DNA from: Rachicladosporium sp. CCFEE 5018
Taxonomy: Eukaryota > Ascomycota > Dothideomycetes > Cladosporiales > Cladosporiaceae
DNA length: 64,000 nt
Reading direction: 5' to 3'
NCBI GenBank assembly: GCA_002077045.2
Contig: KZ111149.1
Location: forward strand, 1,567,677 to 1,631,676
Shown here: positions 29,401 through 38,911 of the stretch, piece after piece
Numbering within the stretch: position 1 is the first letter of the stretch
Layout of the letters: each line of letters starts with the position of its first letter
Translations under genes and position numbers: made by a program
The notes under the pieces: generated by a model
What the model was told of the DNA's origin: nothing
The model's input: only the letters and a program-made list of their open reading frames with translations
Database searches by the model: none

Positions 29401-29662
29401 TCTCCACCGTGCCTCCAGCCCTCTTCCTCAGCACCTCCGAATCCCTCGCCTCCAGAATCCCCTTGCCGACTGTTCCGAATTGCTCTTCGAACCATGCTTT
29501 GCCCTCTGGTGCTGGCTGGAAATGAGGTCGTTGACGAGGGAGATCGCGTTTCCGGAGACCAGATGAGGAGGAGATGTGGGAGTGCTTGGCGATACTAAGC
29601 TCGGGGAGGGAGTAGGCGGAAGTGATGAGGGAGAGAGTGAGGGTAGAGTGAGTGATCCGCAT
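26456..29662 (-). CDS. Secreted, probably GPI-anchored pepsin-like aspartyl protease (A1), split by a 1431-nt intron
   Basis: Exon 1 is 29662-29347 and exon 2 is 27915-26456, giving 591 residues. Exon 1 starts with a signal peptide (MRITHSTLTLSLITSAYSLP), then a basic pro-region (RKRDLPRQRP, VLRKRAGG) and ends GGAYYAN. Joining GTACGT...CGTTAG in phase 1 restores YYANVTAGTPPQ, which is exactly the conserved lead-in to the first catalytic motif, ILDTGSSDLY (Asp about 120). The second motif is VLLDTGSAAW (Asp about 332). Cys residues flank the flap region as in candidapepsins and yapsins. The C terminus is Ser/Gly-rich (SGSGSGSGSGG) and ends in a hydrophobic segment (VWVTTMLGVGFGAVVL), consistent with a GPI signal. 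Such yapsin/opsin-type enzymes process proteins at the cell surface or wall. The odd feature is the very long intron; both of its ends look like those of an ordinary short fungal intron. Confidence 0.85.
27916..29346 (-). other. Exceptionally long intron (1431 nt) in the protease gene, probably holding inserted DNA
   Basis: The donor GTACGTATAAG and the acceptor side TACTGACAAATTCACGTTAG (good branch site CTGAC, 12 nt before the AG) would fit a normal 50-80-nt intron. Inside are minus-strand coding-like fragments: YDQLGPAPVCSDYPSASILDL (28937-28617 frame) and ELLDIRMSGQQKVIARQS (28418-28020 frame). The latter is followed by a GGTAAGACC donor-like site near 28036. No terminal inverted repeats or target duplications were found by eye. 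It may be an inserted gene fragment or a nested gene. Confidence 0.6.
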
Positions 29663-30496
29663 GCTGTGCGACTATCACGGGTGTAATGTGATGAGGCTGA
29701 GGGTGACGACCAGATCCCTGACGCGGCTTGGCTGTCAAGGGGTTTGGGTAAGTCGCGTCTCGTGAACGGAAAGTCACTAAGTAGAAGGGAAATCGCGATA
29801 AGTAATATACAACGAGACGTGTGATTGTGTATAGGTTTGTGCAGCACAACAGATCGACTTGGCCCCAGGCTTCCCCTTTACGTGTGCTGTACATGGACTA
29901 GCAAGCTGAACGGCGCCTCCGGGAGATGGTGTGATGCTTTGGCCAGGCGCGTGGTAGGCCAAGCTTGCGGGATGACGCGGAGCGCAGAAAGCTTGGATTT
30001 GGGCCGGCTGTTCTTGGTCTCTCGAGGTCTGGACTCATGTTCATGTGGTCATATATGCTACGCTGTCACTGTTGATATACAGTATGGCTACCTTCGAGAG
30101 CGCCTGTGGTATCCTGCTCTCTCATCGACTACTGCCAAGGAACTCCGTTCTCCTGGCTCGGAGGACGGACCCTCAAGCACGAACCCTCATCGCCATAAGA
30201 GCTGCACTTTCAAAGCACTGCAGTACCAGAAGGCAACAGGCAACCGAAAGGCAGTATGCTGTGTTTCGTTACTGTCGATGAAATGTCACTATGGTAACAT
30301 CCCTTCAGAACTCCCTTCCTCCACCCAGGCCGCAACGTGCCACCGCCCAATTGGCCCCGAAGTACACTTTCGCCCCGACGTTTAGCGCTGCCTGGCGTAC
30401 TGCTACTGCCTGCATGCTGTGATACATCCCTCAACATCGCTCACGAGACGTGTCTACGGCCCGAATCGCCAGTCTGCGCCCTAATCCCAGCAGCAT
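29663..30496. other. Intergenic, no convincing gene
   Basis: Upstream region of the aspartyl protease and 3' flank of the MFS gene. Short frames only. Confidence 0.5.
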
Positions 30497-32555
30497 CTAC
30501 GAACTTCTCCTTCCCATCGGCTCGTACGGGAAAGCCGCAGCGATGGCAGCCATGACGATATATAGCGCCGCGCAGATGAAGATAGGCACAGGCGTCGCCG
30601 TATTCGCGCCACTGTCACAAAACGTCAGCCTCGCTTTCAACCCTCACGCATCACAAGTAGAACACTTACGCAGCCACCCCCGCACTCACAATTCCCATAA
30701 CGCGATTCAACCCAATGCTCACCCCGTTGCCGGTCCCGCGATGAGCGCTCGGCAGCACCTCAGGCGTGTAGGCATACAAAGTGCCGTAGTAGATGTTCAG
30801 GCAAAACCCGATGGCGCAAGTGAAGCCCAGATTTTGGGCATTCGAGCGCACCTGGGTGTACGCGAAAAAGAAGGCCATGGTAAGTATGGCGCCGATAATC
30901 TATCTCACATTGTCAATATCGTCGTCCGAGACAAGTGTGATATACCAGCGCTGCGACTCATTTGGCTGGAATCGGGAAACACAGTCAGACTCACCATCGT
31001 CCCTCGCCTTCCCCAGAAGAACTTGCTCTTGCACATGTACCCGGCGAGAATCGGACTAGGAATACTAGCCAGATTGCTAATTGCGTAGTTCCGCCACGTA
31101 TCGCTCGTGCTGAGTCCACCAAGTGCAGCGCCACGAGTCGCAATGTAAGTCGGTAGAAAGACGTTGTACAGTGGGTACGCGAGACCAATGAGCAGCCTGT
31201 CACCATCGTCAGCGGAGGAAGGACGGAAAGCAAGAGGGAGAGACGCACCAAGAAGCCCAGATCAAGCAAGTAGAGAGTGCCATCTTCCTCGTCGCGAACA
31301 GACCCTTCAAATGCATCCCGATCTCGCCGAAGGAGAAACGACTCTTTGCATGTGCAGTGACGCTGTCTCTCCGCCTATCGTTCCCCGTCACGGTCTGTCC
31401 ACAAGCCGCCATGTCTTCCACCGTGAGACTACAAGGCCGGTTGTACTTCGTCGCGATCCACTGCAGCGTCTTGACAACTTCCTCGTCCTTCCCCTCGCCC
31501 ACGAGGAACTTGGGCGTCTCTTTCAGCTTGATCACCGTGAGCCGAGCGATGGACATGGCGAGTACGAGCGCGCCATTGGCGAACCAGACGTACCGCCAGC
31601 CTTTGCTGTTGCTCCAGTTGCACTCAATTCCCGTGCCTGGCGTGTCAGCTGTACCGATTGGGTCTCCTGGGCAGGAAAAGTTCGGCAGGAAAGCCCAGGC
31701 GAAGAGACCGGCGACAAGCTGCCCCAGCCCCCACCAGGCGGCCATGAGTGTTACAAGCCACTGGTGCCGACTAGGCAAATACTCCAAAAACACAGCCGTA
31801 TCCAGCACCAAATTCCCTCCCGCTCCAAACGCAGCCAGCGCCACGAACGCAGCCAGCGCGATCCAATTCGGGGCCGCGCCCGCGACAATACAGAACACAG
31901 CGCTGATGAACAGCGAGACGTTGAAGGCGTATTTTCGGCCTATGATGTCTGCGCCGAAGCCCCAGAAGATTGCGCCTACCAGCATGCCGACGTAGACGGC
32001 GATTGTGAGGCCGTTGGCGAAGGAGGGGTGGAATTCCCAGCGCGCGTTGGTGGCGATTATGGATTGCACGAGGAGGATTTGGGAGTCGACTGCGTAGCTT
32101 GAGGGATGTCAGCACTTGTGCAGTCACCCAATGGTCTCTACCCCTTTCCGGGGTTGCTGTCATCTGGGCCCCGTAGAGTCTTCACACTCGTCTTGCTGTC
32201 CCTCTGCGAGCTGTTCTACCTATCCTCTGTACCTGCCATGTCTTTGCAGTCCTCGTGCTCCTCACAGACCCCCGTAGCCCAAGCACCGCAGGAGAGGGAA
32301 ATTCATGACTCACCCAAACCCATTCAACACGAACAGCTTCGCCTGATACCCCGTAAACCCAATCTCATCAATCGCATTATTCACCAAATGCATCTTCGCA
32401 TTCAGCACGGGGTCCACGCTCTCCAGGTCCAGCAAATCGCCTTTCTGCAGGGAGAGCTCATCGCTGTTGCGGGCGTCGGAGCTGTGGAGGTTCGTGGCGT
32501 GGAGGTCGGAGGGGGAGGACTTAGATTCGGATTTGAAGCCTGATGTTGTGGCCAT
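30497..32555 (-). CDS. MFS transporter, sugar-transporter/SV2-like, five exons
   Basis: Exons are 32555-32314, 32097-31249, 31196-30995, 30899-30670 and 30611-30497, with all junctions GT-AG and in phase, giving 545 residues. The first intron is 216 nt and contains GCTGAC before its AG; the others are 52-95 nt. After a polar Ser-rich N terminus come MHLVNNAIDEIGFTGYQ and the first helix (LFVLNGFGYAVDSQILL). The MFS signature GADIIGRKYAF follows between TM2 and TM3, then further helices, a large central loop (KETPKFLVGEGKDEEVVKTLQWI), and a C-terminal six-helix half including YAYTPEVLPSAHRGTGNG, the PE(x)P-type motif of sugar-transporter-like MFS proteins. The start motif and loop resemble fungal SV2/SVOP-like permeases. 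Substrate is unknown. It is probably a plasma-membrane protein. Confidence 0.85.
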
Positions 32556-34361
32556 GATTGCGGTGGGCCGGTGAGAGCTCGTGTGAGAGCTGAGCAGGTG
32601 GAGGTGGGCGACAAAATGAGCCGCTATGCTGTACTGTAGACTGCAAAGAGAATGCAAGCGACAGAGAGACACAGCAGAGAATGAACGTGAGAAGAAGAAA
32701 ACAACTCCACCCAACCTACCTGTAGTCCAATCCTCCCAAGCAATGCAACGCTACACCCTCGCCTGTCCTCCTCGCGCCAATGGCCAGCCGCGCGTAGCGG
32801 GCTTGTCACACACGTGCGTGTGGTGGAGGAAGCATGAGGAGCTAGCCCGATGACAGCATAGGGTGCCGACTAGCTGCGACCTTATCTCAACTCCGCAGCT
32901 GCACGTGCTTGGCTTGGAGGGGTGTTTGGGCGTGGGGTTGTGGCCATGGGTTTGGAATCATTGAAGCGGAAGGCCGTTGTGAAGCTCGCGGAAGGTTTTG
33001 CCCAAGCTCGAGATGCAAACCTGTAGGGCATCCTGGATTGACTTGCGTTTCTGTCATGTCGATGGAAGAGCGCCAGTGGCTGTCACGGCAAAGGACCTCG
33101 GGGCGCGATGCTTGGACTTCCCCGCTCTGGTCAAAGGTTGATTTTGGAGGTGTGACCACGTGGGCTTGGCGGGATTGGGCGGTGAAACGCGCGAGATATG
33201 AGCAAGGCAAAGGTATGGTGTCCATTCGTGGCTTGATGTCGACATCGCAGGGGAGGTGCCTGAGGCTGTTGATGTGTGATTCTTGCGCGTAATGGTGAAG
33301 AAAGGGATGTGTTTGCCTGTGACGAACGATGGAATGCTCAGTGTACTTGCCGGCCAAGCCTAACACCCAGAGCCTCAGCAACTTGGCTACGATATGAGAG
33401 GGATGGGAGAAGGAATAATGCAATGGGAGAGGTCTCGAGGGTTCTCCAGTTGACTATATATACTGCATCCTATCGTTCTACTACGACCAGGACTCCTTGA
33501 CCAGTTCGGGGAAAGCGCTTTCTCCCTGCACCCGTCTCGCGACCCACCATGTGGTAAGGCGTGACGGCGTGGACTCCGCTGGCGTGTTAGTATAAGGTTT
33601 GTGTGAATCATCTTCTCGTGCTCTGCTGTAGGCAGTACGGGGAACAAAGTCAAAGTCGCGCTCCAAAACTCGTACTGACCGTCCAGCGTCAAGCCACTCG
33701 CAATCGAAGCAGGTTCGCATTGTCGTAATGGTCCTTCGTAGGCTTGCACGGTGTTCGAGCGGATTCATCTAGCGTCACTACGTGATCTTGATCATTCGAA
33801 TGGTGTCTGTCGACGCAGAGCAACTGGGACATATCATCTGCCGTTTCGTGACTGGTCCTTGGGAAGCCTGAACAAGCCGCTGAGTATTTTAATGCACATG
33901 GGGCACGCCCTACAGTCTTGTCGACCTCTTGAGCAGGCTCCACAGTCCTAATGCCATGGTCTATCAATTGATACAGCCACTCGCTGCTTCCTCGGAGGCG
34001 ATCGAGGGACTTTGAGAGCGGATTTTGGGAAATGCTCGGCTCTGCTATGGACAAGCAGCCTGGTCTGTCGACACGTGGCCGGCTCCTCAATCCCCTGTGG
34101 CCGACTTGTGCAAGAGCTTTATTTGTACCTAGCAGACTGCGCCGTCACCCGGAAGAGGTACAGACGTTCGAGGGCCGCAGGTACGCACAATGGAGTGTCA
34201 GGGACACACAAGCATTGCTCCGAGGTAGGAATACTGAATGGTCCATAGGTCCTGGTCTGACGATTTGCGACTCGGCGCAGGTGTAGCTCGCATCGTCCAG
34301 ACGGAGAACTTCCTCTGGTATTCCGTCGCTACACCAATGCACATCCCCGCTTGCTGACAGC
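32556..34361. other. 1.8-kb gap, no convincing gene
   Basis: Left part is the promoter region of the MFS gene; right part is the 3' flank of the SLATT gene. Frames up to 178 codons occur but show no domain, signal peptide or repeat. Nothing is annotated. Confidence 0.45.
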
Positions 34362-35552
34362 TTACGCGCTCTTTACACCCTTTGGGTCCATGCTGTCCTT
34401 CGGTGTGGCACCTCCAGTGCCCGGCGATCCAGGCACTTTTGCCCCATCCTCGCTCTCCTCTGGTATCTTCGCCGGCTCTTGCTTAGTCTCCTTCTCTTTG
34501 CTGTCTTCCTTTATCTCGCTCTCGGTGCGTGGTCGGATCGGCGGACGAGCAGAAGTGGCAGGGCTTTCGTCTGGGTCGGCCGGGGGAGCTGCGGGTGCGG
34601 GAGGTGCTGGGGGTTCGGCTGGCTTTAGGGGAGCTGAGGTGTCGGCCGGCGGCGCCGTGCCAGAAGATGCAGGTGCTGCCGCGGACTTCTCTGGTGTCGC
34701 TGCAACAGCTGCAGGATCCGTAGCTTTCGTAGGCTCTGCACTCTTCGTCTCGTCTGCCGCTTTCGGTGCTTCATCACTCTTCACCGGCGCAGCCTCCACC
34801 TCGGGTGCTACAACATCTGCTACCTTCGTCGCCGGACTCTCATCCACCGCCACCGGCGCCGCGGCCGGAGCAGGCTCAGCCGCCGCAGTCGGCGCGACTT
34901 TCCCTCTCAACCCAGTCTGCTTCCCGTCCCCGCCAAACTGCCCCGCAGCGTACATATCCGGATCGTTCATCGTGTTCGTCTTGACCGCTCTGTCGTATAG
35001 CCTCGTAAGCCGCGCAACTTCGCTCCGTACTGTTACCGCGTCGTCGGTATCTATCGCGTCGTAGCCGTGCACGCCTCTACTGATGCCGAGCCACATCACG
35101 GCGCTGTTCTCGATCTCGTCTACCACTCTGTCGAGGTCGTCGCGGAACATGCGCGCTCGTACGGGCTGGCCGCGGGCTTTGAGGAAGGCGATCAGGCCTG
35201 CAATGACGGTGTTGAGCGCGCCGAAGACGGTGATAAGCACGCGGCTGCTGTCACTCGCACCGAGCCCTGTCAGTGCTGCGCCGAGGACTACTTGGCTAAG
35301 AAGCATGCCGTTGGTGATAGTCGCGGTGAAGAGGTATGTGCGGGATTGGTGCCGGCGGTGGTTCAAGGCGCGGGCGTAGAGAGATTGCGGATCGGGAGTG
35401 TGCTTTTTGGATCCTGGAGGTGCATTGAGAGGCCGGGCGCCAACGAGATGACAGAACTGGGTGTGTTGATCGCCCAGTGCTTCGGCCGGGGAGGAGGACT
35501 TGAGAAGAGGAGTGCGTTCGGAGGTGTTGCTATCTGGCCAGGGGAAAGACAT
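34362..35552 (-). CDS. SLATT-domain two-TM protein with long acidic Pro/Ala tail
   Basis: 396 residues from the ATG at 35552 (MSFPWPDSNTSERTPLLKSS); an ATG at 35582 would add ten residues. Residues about 55-70 (LYARALNHRRHQSRTY) lead into TM1 (about 72-97), a short Asp/Ser turn and TM2 (about 104-124), then KARGQPVRARMFRDDLDRVVDEIE, an amphipathic cytosolic helix. This is the arrangement of fungal SLATT (SMODS- and SLOG-associating 2TM effector) proteins. The last about 180 residues are low-complexity Pro/Ala/Glu-rich with KEKETKQEPAK. In prokaryotes SLATT proteins are predicted pore-forming effectors of nucleotide-activated conflict systems. The fungal role is unknown, and the link is by domain only. 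Its neighbour on the other side, divergently transcribed about 760 bp away, is a HET-domain gene. No NACHT or nucleotide-cyclase partner is adjacent. Confidence 0.75.
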   Translation of the reverse strand: MSFPWPDSNTSERTPLLKSSSPAEALGDQHTQFCHLVGARPLNAPPGSKKHTPDPQSLYARALNHRRHQSRTYLFTATITNGMLLSQVVLGAALTGLGASDSSRVLITVFGALNTVIAGLIAFLKARGQPVRARMFRDDLDRVVDEIENSAVMWLGISRGVHGYDAIDTDDAVTVRSEVARLTRLYDRAVKTNTMNDPDMYAAGQFGGDGKQTGLRGKVAPTAAAEPAPAAAPVAVDESPATKVADVVAPEVEAAPVKSDEAPKAADETKSAEPTKATDPAAVAATPEKSAAAPASSGTAPPADTSAPLKPAEPPAPPAPAAPPADPDESPATSARPPIRPRTESEIKEDSKEKETKQEPAKIPEESEDGAKVPGSPGTGGATPKDSMDPKGVKSA

Positions 35553-36314
35553 GACGAAGGAGTGCGCTGGTGTGGAGAACATGAGAGAGGAAGGACCTAG
35601 CTTGGAATGTTGTATTGATGCAGCTGGAGGGAGCTGAGGTCTATCAACGCCACGTGCTGCACGCCATATCGCAAGTGACGGCGCCGTTGCCGCTAGGCTG
35701 ATTGAACGGCGTCCGAACGCGTACCATTGCGGGCCTGGTAACAGCTCGGCAAAGTCGCCCAAGTCTTGACTTACCTCTCGGGAAACGGCCGACGTGGATC
35801 TGGAATATCTAGCTGGGTTGTAATGCAGATCATGTCGATTGAGAAAGATAATAAGAGAGATCATACAGCACAAGGTAGGGTCGGGTAGTTCACGCGAAGC
35901 TCTCGGGACCACGCTTGGCGTGGGGAGACCGCAATGCTTTCCGCTGGGGGAACTCCGCCGGCAACAATAAGAACTCCATGTCCTCGACACTCGACACCAA
36001 CGTCGACAGACTCCAAAATCAAGTGTCAGGGTCGCTGGTCTGCTCCGCGATTGTGATTGCGGTATGTCATCAATAGCGGTGTGGCATTCAGCTTGTGAGC
36101 AACGCAAGCGAGGCCGCCACGACGGGCATGCAGCCTCGTCTGCCGCGCCACGCTCACAGCCTCATTGTGCGCGACACTTGGTATAAGTATGAGACCCTCG
36201 CGCTGTTGCGCTCGTATTGTGGTAGTGAGGCTGCTCGCTGTTCTGGCGTGACGTGACTGAGTGGTACGATAATTACACACCTTGACTCTATGATGGACGC
36301 GAGTCGATGAAAAG
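35553..36314. promoter_or_regulatory. Divergent region between SLATT and HET genes
   Basis: 762 bp separate the opposed ATGs of the SLATT gene (35552) and the HET gene (36315), so both promoters should lie here. The minus-strand frame stays open across much of it by chance but has no domain. No specific element was identified. Confidence 0.4.
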
Positions 36315-38027
36315 ATGCGGCTCCTCAACACCAGCACTCTACAGCAGGAGGAATTCCTCGATCACCGACAAGTCAAGTACAGTATCTTGTCGCATTGCTG
36401 GAGCCAAGATCGTAAGGACCGAGAAGTGACATACCAAGACTTCCTTGCGGGTACCAACCGTGAAGGTCAGGGCTGGGAGAAGATTAAGAAATGCTGCGAA
36501 ATTTCGAAGGAGGATGGCTACGAATGGACCTGGGTCGACACGTGCTGCATCGACAAGTCCTCGAGTGCCGAATTGTCGGAGGCCATCAATTCAATGTGGA
36601 AGTGGTACTCATTTTCCGGACGATGCTATGCCTTCCTGGAAGATTGTAGCCTTGAACTACCATTACCCAAGATCTGCAAGACTCCCGACTTCGGTCTTCA
36701 AGACGGACCGCGATCTGCCTTCGATGTTGGTGGTGAATGGAAGAAGACACTGAGCCATCACGAGCTGTCACAGATTGATGCCTTCGCTGCCAGTCGGTGG
36801 TTTACTCGCGGCTGGACGCTACAAGAATTGCTTGCACCAAAGGAGGTGCTGTTCTACACCAAGCGTCGCGAGCTGATAGGCAAGAAGTCCGAAATGGCAG
36901 CACTGATTGCTCATTCTAGCGGCATAGCCGAGGCTTACATCAAGAAGCCGCAACGCTTGTACGAGGCTAGCGTCGCCCAGCGCATGTCCTGGGCAGCTTG
37001 TCGAACAACTAGTCGGGAGGAGGATCGAGCGTACTGTCTACTTGGTATCTTCGACATCGCTATGCCATTGCTGTACGGAGAAGGAGGTAGAGCATTCATG
37101 CGATTACAGGAACAGATCTTACAAATCTCGGATGACCCCACGATACTGGCCTGGGGGGGGCAGCCTTATCCCCCCGAACAGATCACCCCAGCTCTGACTG
37201 TCAGTCCATCCTACTTCAATGGCTGTGGTGGTCTGGCTGCATCTGGGTCGCGGGAGGTCGTGACTACGGACATCGTGAGGCTGTCTATGAGCGCAGGACG
37301 ACTGGCGATCATCACGAGCAACCCCACTGTGAGAGTTTATAGGGGAAAAGGAGGGCCGGGAGGCACCGCCGTCCTGCAACTGGGCGAGGGATCGTTTCTC
37401 AGGCTAGAAAGACAAGGTGATGACGATACCTGGTTTAGGGTCGGCTTGCTTCGTGAGCCACCACAAGTCTCCCCAATCATTCAAGTATTAGCTGCACTGC
37501 CAGGTGTTCCGTCAACGTATACAATGCACCTATCAATTCGACCTTATGGCCGTTCAGTGGCCCACGTGCTAGCTGTGCAGTACAACTGGATGACTGGACA
37601 GCACCATATGTTGCGTTCGATCTCGAAGGCCATTCGACGGCTTCATATCAGGCGATCCACTTTGCATTCGATCTCGACAGCCATCCATCGGGTTGCTGTC
37701 TGGAGATCTACAGCGCGAACTTGTCTCACTACGCACAAGCCCGGCGTGCAATGCAGCGACTGCTTCGAATGGATTGATCCCAGCTGCGAAGAGAACGCGC
37801 TCATGTTCTCCGCGTACATGAAGGAGCTGGCAGGGCAAGATACGGATAGCAGTCACCACCTTGCATGGCCGGGTTCGGGTCAAGATGGCAAGAACGATTT
37901 AGAAGTGCTAGAGACTTGCACGAGACAACTAGACCTTGCACTCTTTGAATGTACTCCACCAGCCTTCGCTGAAGACAGACGTCATGACAATACCGAACTG
38001 CAAGTAGAGCAAATTCCGGACTCCTAA
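36315..38027 (+). CDS. HET-domain protein, HET-E/HET-D-type N terminus without NACHT
   Basis: 570 residues, single exon, from the ATG at 36315. It starts MRLLNTSTLQ like NLR-type HET proteins. The HET landmarks are KYSILSHCW (21-29), WVDTCCIDKSSSAELSEAINSMWKWY (about 73-98), SRWFTRGWTLQELLAPKEV (about 160-178) and EEDRAYCLLGIFDIAMPLLYGEGGRAFMRLQEQIL (about 238-272). After that comes the region usual behind this HET type (DDPTILAWGGQ). The remaining 290 residues have no P-loop, repeat or membrane span. A 17-residue unit is duplicated at about 433-466 (LRSISKAIRRLHIRRST then LHSISTAIHRVAVWRST). It belongs to a different HET branch from the three minus-strand copies. A role in incompatibility or cell death is inferred. 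Confidence 0.88.
   Translation: MRLLNTSTLQQEEFLDHRQVKYSILSHCWSQDRKDREVTYQDFLAGTNREGQGWEKIKKCCEISKEDGYEWTWVDTCCIDKSSSAELSEAINSMWKWYSFSGRCYAFLEDCSLELPLPKICKTPDFGLQDGPRSAFDVGGEWKKTLSHHELSQIDAFAASRWFTRGWTLQELLAPKEVLFYTKRRELIGKKSEMAALIAHSSGIAEAYIKKPQRLYEASVAQRMSWAACRTTSREEDRAYCLLGIFDIAMPLLYGEGGRAFMRLQEQILQISDDPTILAWGGQPYPPEQITPALTVSPSYFNGCGGLAASGSREVVTTDIVRLSMSAGRLAIITSNPTVRVYRGKGGPGGTAVLQLGEGSFLRLERQGDDDTWFRVGLLREPPQVSPIIQVLAALPGVPSTYTMHLSIRPYGRSVAHVLAVQYNWMTGQHHMLRSISKAIRRLHIRRSTLHSISTAIHRVAVWRSTARTCLTTHKPGVQCSDCFEWIDPSCEENALMFSAYMKELAGQDTDSSHHLAWPGSGQDGKNDLEVLETCTRQLDLALFECTPPAFAEDRRHDNTELQVEQIPDS
37611..37711 (+). repeat. Imperfect 50/51-bp tandem duplication inside the HET gene
   Basis: Two units (37611-37660 and 37661-37711) share TTGC(G/A)TTCGATCTCGA and GCCAT(T/C)C and keep the reading frame, giving two related basic 17-residue segments. 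Confidence 0.65.
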
Positions 38028-38911
38028 GGGCTGATCAGTCTGAGGTCGACTCATCGCAGCACGATGGAGCGACTCAGCGTACAGCGTCCGCAGGTTGGGT
38101 TCATCCTAACAGACCTTCTGTCTGCATTCGACCGCAATGATTGGACGATCCAGTCGGCACACATACTGCAGCGACTTCCAGACCACGGGGTGAAGCGCTG
38201 TCCTGGCCCTCGATTCCAGTGATATGTCTGTGAAGCATGCCACGCTGGCTTGACACAGAGTTACACACAGTCTGCTGACTCGCCACGCGCTCAGCGGCTT
38301 GCCGTGCTTGCGGAAGGGTAATAAGAACTTCCCAGCCTGGCCAGAGGCACAATTCTGTAGCTCGCAACAACGCCTCTGGTTCGCCCACCGGCCGCCTGGC
38401 TAGACAAATACGGGCGAGGCGAGATGGCTACGGAGCACGATATAGCAGCACCTTGTCAGCGAGATTGAGGGTGTATCAAGCGATAACCGCAGGAGAGCAT
38501 CTTCTAGAAACGCCCGAGGCTGCCACCCGCGCACTACGATGGCTCCCTGCGACGTCTGAAGCTACACCGTATAGCGGGACAATGATGGTGATAGCAGTAC
38601 AAGACATAGAGCTGCGGTTGTATGAGGCTGAAGGAGAGGACAGTTCGCCTAACTTACATGTATGCTCGTGGGAACCCCGGGTCGAGCCTTAATTGCAAGG
38701 TTAAGCTTGCCGTCCCGGGGCCGCGATGCATGACGCCATGGGTTTGATGTGCGAAACCGACGGGACACGAGACGATCTTCGGGTTGCAAATCCAGTGTGA
38801 GCAAGTATTTCAATCATGCAGTACCACAATCTGTTTTGTTCTGCGCTCCCTCGCGCACCAGAATGATCATCATGCCTCCACCCCCGTAGCCCCGCTCCGC
38901 CACCTGACGAA
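38028..38911. other. Intergenic, no convincing gene
   Basis: 3' flank of the HET gene and promoter region of the F-box gene. Short frames on both strands without motifs. Confidence 0.5.

Noticed and set aside
31164..32102. Plus-strand frame of 312 codons opposite the MFS transporter
   Set aside because: Antisense to well-supported MFS exons with transmembrane helices, and it has no domain of its own.
32887..33423. Minus-strand frame of 178 codons in the 1.8-kb gap
   Set aside because: No motif, signal peptide or splice-supported partner; composition is consistent with a chance frame.
35583..36107. Upstream extension of the SLATT reading frame
   Set aside because: It stays open by chance but is Cys/Arg/Ser-rich with no domain. 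The SLATT-like protein has a natural start at 35552.
38101..38692. Short frames on both strands between the HET and F-box genes
   Set aside because: Short, motif-free, and the plus-strand one has no ATG start.
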